Origin: Cystobacter fuscus
Lineage (GTDB): Bacteria; Myxococcota; Myxococcia; Myxococcales; Myxococcaceae
DNA: 64,000 nucleotides
Reading direction: 5' to 3'
NCBI RefSeq assembly: GCF_002305875.1
Contig: NZ_CP022098.1
Location: forward strand, 4,588,001-4,652,000
Shown one piece after another: positions 9,502-18,457 of the stretch. A model generated the notes under the pieces. It saw only the letters and a program-made list of their open reading frames with translations, had not been told where the DNA came from and searched no databases. Each line of letters opens with the position of its first letter. The first letter of the stretch is position 1. Made by a program: the position numbers and the translations under genes.

Positions 9502-10800
9502 TCAGTCGCGCGGGTTGCCCTGGCGTCCCCCGGCGAGCACCGAGAGGACGACTCCCTGGTTGAGCGTGTTGGCGCCCGTGGTGCTGCTGGACGCCGGCGG
9601 AGCCGGAGGCGGCCGCACCGTGGGTCCCACCGGGCCGGGGATGGTCTGATCCAACTCGTCCATGTCCTCGGTCAGGCGGGCGAGCGTGGCCTCGGCCTCC
9701 TGGGCGTGGGCCTCGGCCTGCACCAGCGTCAGCTTCCGGTTCTGCATGTCCTCCTTGATCTTCACGAGCGCCTGCTCGCCGATATCGAGGAAGGCCCGGA
9801 CGACCTCGCGGTCGAACTGGGTGCCGGCGCAGCGGTGGATCTCCGCGATGGCGTTGGCGAAGGTGGTCCCCTTGCGGTAGGGCCGGTCGCTCGTCATCGC
9901 GTCCAGGGTGTCCGCCACGGCGAAGATGCGCGCGCCGATGTGGATCTCCTGGCCGCGGAGGTTGCGCGGATAGCCCTGGCCGTCCCAACGCTCCTGGTGC
10001 GACAGGACGATCTGCGCGGGCGTGGCGAGGAAGGGGATGTTCTGGATCATCTGGAAGCCGATGTCCGGATGCTTGCGCATCTCCTGCCACTCCTCGGGCG
10101 TGAGCTTGCCCGGCTTGAGCAGCACGGCGTCCGGCACGCCAATCTTCCCGATGTCATGCAGGAGCGCGCCGCGGCCGATCTCCTCCAGCTCCGGGCCCTT
10201 GATGCCCATGCGCTCGGCCACGGCGCTCGTGTAGCGCACCACGCGCTGCGAGTGGTCCGACGTCTCGTGCTCGCGCGCGTCCAGCGCCGCCACCAGGGCG
10301 AGCAGGGTGGACTGGTAGGTGTGGGCGATGTCGCGCAGGGCGTTGCGCAGCTCGGTGGTGCGGTCGCGCACCTTGCGCTCGAGCTTCTTCTGGTAGCGCT
10401 TGCGGGCCAGCTCGATGCGGCGCTTGGCCAGGGCGCGCTCGATGGCGCGGATGAGATCCGTCAGCTTCGGTGGCTTGAGCAGGTAGTCCACCGCGCCCCG
10501 GCGCAGGCAGTCCACCGCCGACTCGGTGTCCCCGTAGCCGGTGAGCATGATGACGGAGGTGTCCGGGTAGCGCTCGCGCAACTGCTCGAGCAGCCACAGG
10601 CCGTCCTTGCCCGGCATCTTCATGTCGCTGATGACCAGGGGCGTCTCTTCCTGGCCGGCGAGGTCCAGGGCCATTTCGGAGCCACTGGCCACAACGCAGT
10701 TGTAACCCTCCTCCCGAAGAAGGACGGAGATGACGTCGCGGACGGAGTCATCGTCATCGACGATGAGGATCCGGGGAGGTATGGGAGGAATGGCTTCCAC
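9502..10800 (-). CDS. HD-GYP domain response regulator
   Basis: A protein of about 432 residues. Residues 9-125 are a receiver domain with the acidic cluster DDDD around 15-18, phosphoacceptor Asp59 in VISDMKMPGKDG and a conserved LLKPPK lysine. A coiled linker leads to an HD-GYP domain containing LLHDIGKIGVPD, HQERWDGQGYP and ADTLDAMTSDRPYRK. HD-GYP domains are cyclic-di-GMP phosphodiesterases. The C-terminus is a proline-rich tail. The GTG at 10800 was chosen; an in-frame TTG at 10839 adds 13 residues. Neither has a clear ribosome-binding site, so the start is uncertain. The HHE motif of the domain reads SHQE here, a mild variation. Confidence 0.9.
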   Translation of the reverse strand: MEAIPPIPPRILIVDDDDSVRDVISVLLREEGYNCVVASGSEMALDLAGQEETPLVISDMKMPGKDGLWLLEQLRERYPDTSVIMLTGYGDTESAVDCLRRGAVDYLLKPPKLTDLIRAIERALAKRRIELARKRYQKKLERKVRDRTTELRNALRDIAHTYQSTLLALVAALDAREHETSDHSQRVVRYTSAVAERMGIKGPELEEIGRGALLHDIGKIGVPDAVLLKPGKLTPEEWQEMRKHPDIGFQMIQNIPFLATPAQIVLSHQERWDGQGYPRNLRGQEIHIGARIFAVADTLDAMTSDRPYRKGTTFANAIAEIHRCAGTQFDREVVRAFLDIGEQALVKIKEDMQNRKLTLVQAEAHAQEAEATLARLTEDMDELDQTIPGPVGPTVRPPPAPPASSSTTGANTLNQGVVLSVLAGGRQGNPRD

Positions 10801-11082
10801 GGGGTGTGATTCTAGGAGGAACGGGCAACAGAAGGCCAACCCGTCTCTGATTTTCAGCTCTCCTGGCTGTTCGATGGCCCGGAGATGTTCGCTCGCCGCC
10901 CCGTTCCCTCAGCATACGAGAAACGCTCGAAGCGGAAAGCTTCCAGGGTCATGAACCGTTGAGCGGGCGGTAGGAGCGCGAGCGGAGGTGAGCAGGCAGG
11001 CGAGCGTGACCCGGGAGGGGCGGATGAAGGCAATCTGGTGCCACCGGTTGACGGGGGAAGGGCTTTCCATTAGCAAGGAGCC

Positions 11083-11178
11083 GTGCACCTCGTGTCTGTC
11101 CACCATCATCCGGCGCATCATCATCGGTTCGGCCCCGACGGGTCCGATCACCGTGTGCATGCCTGGGTCGATGTCTAG
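11083..11178 (+). CDS. hisL: his operon leader peptide (HHHPAHHH)
   Basis: A 31-codon reading frame beginning GTG at 11083 (or 28 codons from the GTG at 11092) and ending TAG at 11176-11178. Codons 7-14 read His-His-His-Pro-Ala-His-His-His (11101-11124); up to nine His codons occur in total. AAGGAG at 11075-11080 is 11 bases before the second GTG, a usable ribosome-binding site. It lies directly upstream of a perfect terminator and hisG, the arrangement of a ribosome-stalling attenuator. Ribosomes would stall at His codons when charged tRNA-His is scarce. The frame and histidine run are directly visible; function is inferred from the enteric his and trp leader paradigm. Confidence 0.8.
   Translation: MHLVSVHHHPAHHHRFGPDGSDHRVHAWVDV
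11130..11146 (+). promoter_or_regulatory. his leader pause/anti-antiterminator hairpin
   Basis: Just after the histidine codons, CGG-C-CCC (11130-11136) pairs with GGG-T-CCG (11140-11146) around a GAC loop, with a single C/T mismatch. A ribosome held at the His codons would cover its 5' arm. This would free GACGGGT (11137-11143), which can pair with GCCCGTC (11213-11219), the 5' arm of the terminator, giving an antiterminator of 7 bp including one G-U. Confidence 0.55.
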
Positions 11179-11211
11179 AGACTGCCCACCGCACCTGCCG
11201 CAGTGAACGAA

Positions 11212-11240
11212 AGCCCGTCCCACCCCGGACGGGCTTTTTT
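11212..11240 (+). terminator. his attenuator (intrinsic terminator)
   Basis: AGCCCGTCC (11212-11220) and GGACGGGCT (11227-11235) form a perfect 9-bp GC-rich stem with a 6-nt loop, followed by six T residues (11235-11240). It ends 37 bp before the hisG ATG, after the His-rich leader, so it is positioned to terminate transcription ahead of the operon rather than after a gene. Its 5' arm is also the predicted partner of the antiterminator strand. Confidence 0.88.
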
Positions 11241-11277
11241 CGTTTCCGAGCCCGTCCCCACCCCAGGTCTCTCTCCG

Positions 11278-12128
11278 ATGCTGAAGATCGCCCTTCCCAA
11301 CAAAGGCCGCCTCTCCGACGAGGTTCGTGAACTATTCAACGATGCAGGGCTCGAGGTCCGCGTCCGAGGGGAGCGGGCCCTCACCGCGTCGCTCGGTGGC
11401 GAGTTCGAGGCCATCTTCGTGCGCGCCCAGGACATCCCCGAGTTCGTCGCCGATGGCGCGGCGGACGCGGGCGTCACCGGGTGGGATCTCGTGTGCGAGT
11501 CCGGCCGCGAGCTGGAGATGCTGATGGACCTGGAGTTCGGCCGATGCCGGCTCGTGGTGGCCGCGCGCGAGGAGAGCGGCATCCAGAAGCTGGAGGACAT
11601 CCAGGATGGCGTGCGGGTGGCGTCCTCCTTCACGCGCCTCACCCAGGAGTTCTTCGCCAAGAGGGGCCAGTCGGTGAAGGTGGTGCCGGTGTCGGGCGCC
11701 ACGGAGATCGCCCCCCACCTGGGCATCGCGGACATCATCGTGGACCTGACGTCCACGGGCTCGACGCTGAAGATGAACGGGCTGCGCGAGGTGGGCACCG
11801 TCGTCCAGTCGAGCGCACGGCTCATCGCGCGCAAGGGCCACTTGCCCGACGCGGCGGCCCAGTTGGAAGAGCTGCGGCAGGCGCTGGGCTCGGTGCTCGC
11901 GGCCCGGGGCAAGCGCTACCTCATGGCCAACGTGCCGCGCCGCGTGCTGCCGAACGTGCACGAGGTGCTGCCGGGCCTCAACGGGCCCACCGTGGTGGAG
12001 GTGCAGGGCGGTGACTTCGTGGCCGTGCACGCCGTGGTGCCCGCCCGCAACATCTACCGCACCATCAACGCCCTGAAGAACCTGGGCTGTCAGGGCATCC
12101 TCGTCACCCGCATCGAGAGGCTGATGCC

Positions 12129-12132
<4 letters not shown>
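11278..12132 (+). CDS. hisG: ATP phosphoribosyltransferase HisG (long form)
   Basis: A 284-residue cytosolic enzyme that joins ATP and PRPP in the first committed step of histidine synthesis. MLKIALPNKGRL is the typical start. The catalytic part contains the DVGITGWD-like DAGVTGWDL segment and the PRPP-binding DLTSTGSTL motif near residue 160. Residues about 200-284 form the C-terminal ACT-like domain that binds histidine for feedback inhibition, so this is the long, HisZ-independent form. An upstream in-frame ATG-less extension from 11203 runs through the terminator and was rejected. The stop overlaps the hisD start by 4 bp (ATGA). Expression is expected to be controlled by the upstream attenuator. 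Confidence 0.97.
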
Positions 12133-13426
<1,294 letters not shown>

Positions 13427-13430
<4 letters not shown>

Positions 13431-14464
13431 GCCTGCCCTCGCGTGCGTCGTACCGGGACATTCCGCTCTACTCGCCCTCCAAGGCGCGCTGCCGGGTGGA
13501 CTTGAGCGACAACACCAACCTCTTCGGCATGCCGCCCGCCGCCGAGCGCGTGCTGCGCGAGGTGGCCGTCCCCCTGGTGACGCGCTACCCCGTGGGCTAC
13601 TCGCCCGATCTGCGTGAGGCCGTGGCCCACTACACCGGCGTGGACACCGCCTGCGTCACCACCGGGTGCGGCTCGGACGACGTCATCGACAGCACCCTGC
13701 GCGCCTTCCTCGAGCCGGGCGAGCTCATCGCCTTTCCCTCGCCCACCTTCGTGATGATGTCCTACTTCGCCAAGGTCAACGGCCTGCGCTACGCCCCGGT
13801 GAACCTGCGGCCGGACTTCGACATCGACGTGGAGGGGCTGCTCGCCACCCAGGCGAAGCTCATCTACGTATGTTCGCCCAACAACCCCACGGGCACGGTG
13901 GCTTCGCGCGCCGCCCTGGAACGGCTGATCGAGCGCGCGCCCGGACTCGTCCTGCTCGACGAGGCCTATGCCGAGTTCGCCCGGGAGAGCCACCTGGACC
14001 TGGCGCGCCGGCCGAACGTGCTCGTGTCGCGCACGATGTCCAAGGCCTTCGGGCTCGCCTCCATGCGCGTGGGCTACGCGGTGGGCGCGCCGTCGCTCGT
14101 GGCCGAGGTGGAGAAGGCCCGCGGGCCCTACAAGGTGACGGCCCTGTCCGAGCGCATGGCCGTGGCGGCGCTGCGCGAGGACGTGCCGTGGATGCGGGCG
14201 AAGGTGGCCGAGTCCCTCGCCGTGCGCGAGCGGCTGGTGGCCGAGCTCCAGGGAATGGGGCTCACCTGCCTGCCCACCGAGGCCAACTTCGTGATGGTGA
14301 AGCTGCGCGGGGCGCTCGAGGTGGCGGAGCGGATGCGCGCGCGGGACGTGAACGTACGGGCTTTCGCGGGCCTGCCCGGCATCGGGGATGCGTTGCGCAT
14401 CGGATGCGGGCCCTGGGATGTGATTCAGACGGCGCTCGATGCGCTGCGGGAGGAGCGACGGTGA
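13427..14464 (+). CDS. hisC: Histidinol-phosphate aminotransferase
   Basis: A 345-residue fold-type I PLP enzyme that converts imidazole acetol phosphate to histidinol phosphate. Key features are LSDNTNLFG at the start, TTGCGSDDVID, CSPNNPTG (Asn near 152), LLDEAYAEF with Asp178, and the PLP-binding Lys206 in SRTMSKAFGLASMRVGY. The ATG at 13427 overlaps the hisD stop (ATGA); the frame extends further upstream to 13304, but that part lies inside hisD. The stop overlaps the GTG of hisH by 4 bp. The N-terminus is slightly shorter than that of many HisC proteins. Confidence 0.95.
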
Positions 14465-15054
14465 GAGTGACCCTGTTCGACTATGGCGCCGGCAACCTGC
14501 ACTCCCTCGCCAAGGCGCTCGCGCTGGCGCCGGGAGTCAAGGTGCACGTGGAGGAAGACCCCCTGCGTGCCCTGGACACGGACCTGCTGGTGCTGCCGGG
14601 TGTGGGGGCGTTCGGCGCCGCGATGGCGCGGCTGGCCCCGGGCGCCGAGAAGATGCGGCGCGCGTTGGACGACGGCCTGCCGTGTCTGGGCATCTGCCTG
14701 GGCATGCAGTTGCTCTTCGACGGCAGCGACGAGGGCGAGGGCCAGGGCCTGGGCTTCTTCCGGGGCCGGGTGACGCGGCTGACGTCCAAGCACGTGCCCC
14801 ACATCGGGTGGAACTCGGTGGAGGAGGACACCGCGCTGCGCGAGGAGAAGCCGGGAACCGTCTACTACGCGCACAGCTTCGCCTGCCGCGCCGAGGACCC
14901 CGACGTGGTGGTGGGTTGGACGACGCACGAGGGGGATCGCTTCCCGGCCTCGGTGCGGCGCGGCAAGGTGCTCGGCGTGCAGTTCCATCCGGAGAAGAGC
15001 TCGGCCGCGGGTGTGCGCTTCGTGCACGCCTTCCTGAAGGAGGTGGGCTCATGA
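14461..15054 (+). CDS. hisH: Imidazole glycerol phosphate synthase, glutamine amidotransferase subunit
   Basis: A 197-residue class I glutamine amidotransferase. It hydrolyses glutamine and channels ammonia to HisF. The catalytic triad is Cys79 (CLGICLGMQLLF), His176 and Glu178 (GVQFHPEKSS). The oxyanion-strand PGVGAF and the PHIGWNSV and YYAHSFA segments are typical. The GTG start at 14461 overlaps the hisC stop (GTGA); a second GTG two codons later is possible. The stop overlaps hisA (ATGA). The partner HisF is encoded three genes downstream. Confidence 0.95.
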   Translation: MRVTLFDYGAGNLHSLAKALALAPGVKVHVEEDPLRALDTDLLVLPGVGAFGAAMARLAPGAEKMRRALDDGLPCLGICLGMQLLFDGSDEGEGQGLGFFRGRVTRLTSKHVPHIGWNSVEEDTALREEKPGTVYYAHSFACRAEDPDVVVGWTTHEGDRFPASVRRGKVLGVQFHPEKSSAAGVRFVHAFLKEVGS

Positions 15055-15764
15055 TCGCCATTCCCGCCATCGACCTGCGCGAGGGCGCGTGCGTGCAACT
15101 CGTGGGCGGCTCCTATGCCGACGAGCGCGTACGGGTGAAGGATCCCCTGGAGGCCCTCAAGCGCTGGCGCTCGCACGGCTTCAAGACCTTCCATGTGGTG
15201 GACCTGGACGCCGCCCTGGGCAAGGGCTCCAACGAGGACGCCATCCGCGCGCTGCTCACGCACGAGCCGGGCCTCACCTTCTCGGTGGGAGGCGGCGTGC
15301 GCAGCACCGTCAAGGTGGAGTCGTTGCTCATGCTGGGCGCCACCTCCGTGGTGGTGGGCACGCGGGCCATCGAGGACGCGGACTGGCTGCGCGAGGTGGC
15401 CGAGCGCTTTCCGGGCCAGATCGTGGTCGCCGCGGACGTGAAGGGCCGCGAGGTGGTGACGCGCGGATGGACGTCTGGCAGCTCGCGCGACATCGGGAGC
15501 GTGCTGGAGTCGCTGGAGCGCCTGCCCCTGGCGGGCCTGCTCGTCACGGCTGTCCACAAGGAAGGGCAGATGGAGGGAGTGGACCTGCCACTGGTGGAGT
15601 CGGTGGTGCGCACGAGCCGCCATCCGCTGTCGGCCTCGGGAGGTGTGACGACGCTGGAGGACCTGCGGGCGCTCGGGCGCGTGGGGGCCAGCGGGGCCGT
15701 CATCGGCATGGCGCTGTACACGGGCAGATTGGACGCGGCCGAAGTGGCGCGGGAGTTCGCATGA
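15051..15764 (+). CDS. hisA: ProFAR isomerase HisA
   Basis: A 237-residue TIM barrel that performs the Amadori rearrangement of ProFAR to PRFAR. Catalytic aspartates are Asp8 (IPAIDL) and Asp129 (VVAADVKG). Phosphate-binding motifs are FSVGGGVR near residue 80 and the ASGGVTTLEDL segment near 190. Length is marginally short of the usual 240-250 residues but no motif is missing. The start overlaps the hisH stop and the stop overlaps hisB, both by ATGA. Confidence 0.95.
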   Translation: MIAIPAIDLREGACVQLVGGSYADERVRVKDPLEALKRWRSHGFKTFHVVDLDAALGKGSNEDAIRALLTHEPGLTFSVGGGVRSTVKVESLLMLGATSVVVGTRAIEDADWLREVAERFPGQIVVAADVKGREVVTRGWTSGSSRDIGSVLESLERLPLAGLLVTAVHKEGQMEGVDLPLVESVVRTSRHPLSASGGVTTLEDLRALGRVGASGAVIGMALYTGRLDAAEVAREFA

Positions 15765-16297
15765 CAACCATCGTTCGGGAAACGAAGGAAACGAAGGTCA
15801 CGGTGCAGATCGCCCTGGGCAAGGGCATCGCCCAGGTGGACACCGGCCAGCCCTTCTTCGATCACATGCTCGGCACCTTCGCGCGCTACGCGGGGTTGGA
15901 CCTCACGCTGCACGCCCGAGGAGATCTGCGCCATCACCTCATGGAGGACGTGGCCATCACCCTGGGCACCGCCGTGCAGAAGGTCGTCCCCGCCACGGCC
16001 GCGCGCTACGGCGAGCGCACCGTGCCCATGGATGACGCGCTCGTGCAGGCGTGCATCGACGTGGGCGGGCGCTTCTATTACCGCGGCCCCCTGCGCAACA
16101 AACTCTACGAGCACGTGATGCGCTCGTTCTGCGAGCACGCCCGGGTGACGCTGCACCTGCGCATCCTCCGCGGCAAGGACAGCCACCATGTGACGGAGGC
16201 GGCCTTCAAGGCGCTCGGCATGGCGCTGCGCGATGCGATGGTGGATTCGGGCGTGGTGTTCAGCACGAAGGGCGCCGTCGCCCTGGAGGTGAAGTGA
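15761..16297 (+). CDS. hisB: Imidazoleglycerol-phosphate dehydratase (monofunctional)
   Basis: A 178-residue manganese enzyme that dehydrates IGP to imidazole acetol phosphate. Two metal-binding histidine motifs are visible: HHLMED with His58, His59, Glu62 and Asp63, and SHHVTEAAFKALG. FFDHMLGTFARYAGLDL is conserved. There is no N-terminal phosphatase domain, unlike the enteric bifunctional protein; this role is filled by the IMP-family gene at 17060. Relative to the usual GD-x3-DDHHTVED the first motif is about three residues shorter. The hisF gene begins 1 bp after the stop. Confidence 0.95.
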   Translation: MTTIVRETKETKVTVQIALGKGIAQVDTGQPFFDHMLGTFARYAGLDLTLHARGDLRHHLMEDVAITLGTAVQKVVPATAARYGERTVPMDDALVQACIDVGGRFYYRGPLRNKLYEHVMRSFCEHARVTLHLRILRGKDSHHVTEAAFKALGMALRDAMVDSGVVFSTKGAVALEVK

Positions 16298-16298
16298 G

Positions 16299-17057
16299 AT
16301 GCTCACGCGACGACTCATCGTCTGTCTGGATGTGAAGGGCGGCCGCGTGGTCAAGGGCGTCCAGTTCGAGGGCCTGCGCGACGTGGGAGATCCCGTGGAG
16401 CTCGCCCTGCGCTACGAGGAGGCGGGCGCCGACGAGGTGACCTTCCTCGACATCTCCGCCACCCAGGAGGAGCGCGGCACGTTGTGGGAGCTGGTGCGGC
16501 GCACCGCCGAGCGGCTGTTCATCCCGCTCACGGTGGGGGGCGGCGTGCGCACGGCGGACGACGTGGGCCGGGCCCTGCGGGCGGGCGCGGACAAGGTGAG
16601 CATCAACTCGGCGGCGGTGGCCCGTCCCGAGGTGCTCACCGAGTGCGCCGAGCGCTTCGGTGCCCAGTGCGTGGTGGCGAGCATCGACGCCAAGCGCGAC
16701 GGGGCGAGCTGGCGCGTGTACACCCATGGCGGCAAGAAGCCCACGGACCTGGATGCCATCGCCTGGGCGCGCGAGTGTGTGAAACGCGGCGCGGGGGAGA
16801 TCCTGCTCACGAGCATCGATCGGGATGGTGCCCGTTCGGGGTATGACCTGGAGCTGACCCGGGCCGTCGCCGAGGGGGTGGCGGTTCCCGTCATCGCCTC
16901 GGGAGGCGCTGGCAACGCGGAGCATGTCCAGGCCGCGCTGAGGGAGGGTGGGGCGGACGCGGCGCTGGTGGCGGGCATCCTCCACGACGGCGTCACCACG
17001 GTGGGAGCCATCAAGACGCTGCTGCGAGGCAGTGGTCTGGAAATCAGGAGTCATTGA
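16299..17057 (+). CDS. hisF: Imidazole glycerol phosphate synthase, cyclase subunit
   Basis: A 252-residue TIM barrel that uses ammonia from HisH to cyclise PRFAR into IGP and AICAR. Catalytic residues are Asp11 (VCLDVKGGRVVKG) and Asp130 (VVASIDAKRDG). The phosphate-binding segments TVGGGVRTADD and ASGGAGNAEH and the KVSINSAAV strand are typical. Length is standard. It follows hisB with a single base between stop and start, and the next gene has its own AGGAG within the hisF 3' end. Confidence 0.97.
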   Translation: MLTRRLIVCLDVKGGRVVKGVQFEGLRDVGDPVELALRYEEAGADEVTFLDISATQEERGTLWELVRRTAERLFIPLTVGGGVRTADDVGRALRAGADKVSINSAAVARPEVLTECAERFGAQCVVASIDAKRDGASWRVYTHGGKKPTDLDAIAWARECVKRGAGEILLTSIDRDGARSGYDLELTRAVAEGVAVPVIASGGAGNAEHVQAALREGGADAALVAGILHDGVTTVGAIKTLLRGSGLEIRSH

Positions 17058-17059
17058 GC

Positions 17060-17833
17060 ATGGATGCGCGTTCGTTGATGCAGGCGGCGGAGGAAGTGGC
17101 CCGCAAGTCGGGCGACGTGGCACTGGGCTTCTTCCGCCAGGGCGTCACGGTGGACACCAAGGGAGACGGCACTCCGGTGACGGTGGCGGACCGGACGGCC
17201 GAGAAGACGGCGCGCGAGTGGATTGAATCGCGCTTCCCCGAGGACGGCATCCTCGGGGAGGAGTTCGGCGAGACGCGGCCCGGAGCGAAGCGCCGATGGA
17301 TCCTGGATCCCATCGACGGCACCAAGACGTTCATCCGCGGGGTGCCGCTGTGGGGCACGCTGGTGGCGGTGACCGAGGGCGAGACGATCCTCGCGGGCGC
17401 GGCGTACTTCCCGCCCGTGGGGGAGATGCTGGTGGCGGCGCCGGGGCAGGGCTGCTGGTGGAATGGAAAGCGGACGAAGGTGTCGGCCGAGGCCGATCTG
17501 TCGCGCGCCCTGGTGCTGACCACCGACGAGCGCTTCCTGACGTATCCCCAGCGCGGGGCGGCGTGGCGGGGCCTGGCGGCCAAGGCGTCCGTCTCCCGGA
17601 CCTGGGGGGATTGCTACGGCTACCTGATGTTGGCCACCGGCCGGGCCGAGGTGATGGTCGACGAGCTGATGTCCCCCTGGGACGCGGCCGCGCTGCAGCC
17701 CATCATCGAGGAGGCCGGCGGCGTCTTCACGGACTGGACGGGCAAGCGCACGGCGTTCGGCGGCAACTGCATCGCCACCAACGCGGTGCTCGCACAGCAG
17801 GTGCGCGAGCTGCTCGGGGCGAAGGGGACATGA
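17060..17833 (+). CDS. hisN: Histidinol-phosphatase, inositol monophosphatase family
   Basis: A 257-residue magnesium-dependent phosphatase of the IMP superfamily. Signature motifs are GEE at 66-68, the [12 protein letters not shown] segment with Asp83 and Asp86, and [18 protein letters not shown]. Operon position, together with the absence of a HisB phosphatase domain, supports histidinol-phosphate as substrate; inositol phosphatase activity cannot be excluded from sequence alone. The ATG at 17060 has AGGAG nine bases upstream. A TTG at 17054 overlapping the hisF stop is in frame but has poor spacing. The stop overlaps hisIE by ATGA. Confidence 0.88.
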   Translation: MDARSLMQAAEEVARKSGDVALGFFRQGVTVDTKGDGTPVTVADRTAEKTAREWIESRFPEDGILGEEFGETRPGAKRRWILDPIDGTKTFIRGVPLWGTLVAVTEGETILAGAAYFPPVGEMLVAAPGQGCWWNGKRTKVSAEADLSRALVLTTDERFLTYPQRGAAWRGLAAKASVSRTWGDCYGYLMLATGRAEVMVDELMSPWDAAALQPIIEEAGGVFTDWTGKRTAFGGNCIATNAVLAQQVRELLGAKGT

Positions 17834-18447
17834 TGTTGGACTTGTCGAAGCTGGATTTCACCAAGGGCAACGGGCTGGTGACGGTGGTGACGCAGGATGC
17901 CCACACGGGTGACCTGCTCATGGTCGCGCACGCGGACCGCGAGGCGCTCGAGAAGACGCTCGAGACGGGCGAGATGTACTACCGCTCGCGCTCGCGGGGC
18001 TTGTGGCACAAGGGCGGCACGAGCGGAAACGTGCAGCGCGTGGTGTCCCTCACGGCCGACTGCGACGCGGACGCGGTGCTCGCCCGGGTGGAAAAGGCGG
18101 GTCCGGCCTGTCACACCGGAGCGGAGACGTGCTTCGACATCGGTCCGGTGGATGCGCTCGTGGCGCTGGACAGGACCATCGCCGAGCGCGCCACGAAGGC
18201 CCCGGAGCCCGGTGAGAAGCCGAGCTACACGCGGCGGCTCCTGGACGACCGCAACCTGCGCTTGAAGAAGATCGGCGAGGAAGCGGTGGAACTGGTGACG
18301 GCCTGCGCCGATGGCGACAAGGAGCGCGCGGCCGAGGAGGCCGCCGACGTCCTCTACCATCTGCTCGTGGCGGTGCGGCCATTGGGCGTGACGCTGGAGG
18401 ACGTGAAGGCGGTGCTCGCGCGCCGCGCCAGCAAGCCGGCGAAGTGA
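17830..18447 (+). CDS. hisI: Bifunctional phosphoribosyl-AMP cyclohydrolase/phosphoribosyl-ATP pyrophosphatase
   Basis: A 205-residue fused HisIE protein performing steps 2 and 3 of the pathway. Residues 1-110 are the cyclohydrolase: the [17 protein letters not shown] segment, metal ligands in DCDADAVL (Asp77, Cys78, Asp79, Asp81) and zinc cysteines Cys94 and Cys101 in [10 protein letters not shown]. Residues 125-205 are the pyrophosphohydrolase with [13 protein letters not shown] and [12 protein letters not shown]. Two adjacent ATG codons (17830, 17833) are possible starts. It is the last gene of the operon; the next gene is convergent 10 bp away. Confidence 0.95.
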   Translation: MMLDLSKLDFTKGNGLVTVVTQDAHTGDLLMVAHADREALEKTLETGEMYYRSRSRGLWHKGGTSGNVQRVVSLTADCDADAVLARVEKAGPACHTGAETCFDIGPVDALVALDRTIAERATKAPEPGEKPSYTRRLLDDRNLRLKKIGEEAVELVTACADGDKERAAEEAADVLYHLLVAVRPLGVTLEDVKAVLARRASKPAK

Positions 18448-18457
18448 ACCTCCGCGC

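Noticed and set aside
10909-11223. A 104-codon minus-strand frame upstream of hisG
   Set aside because: It is the antisense of the His-rich leader and terminator, with a low-complexity product; the plus-strand attenuator explains the sequence better.
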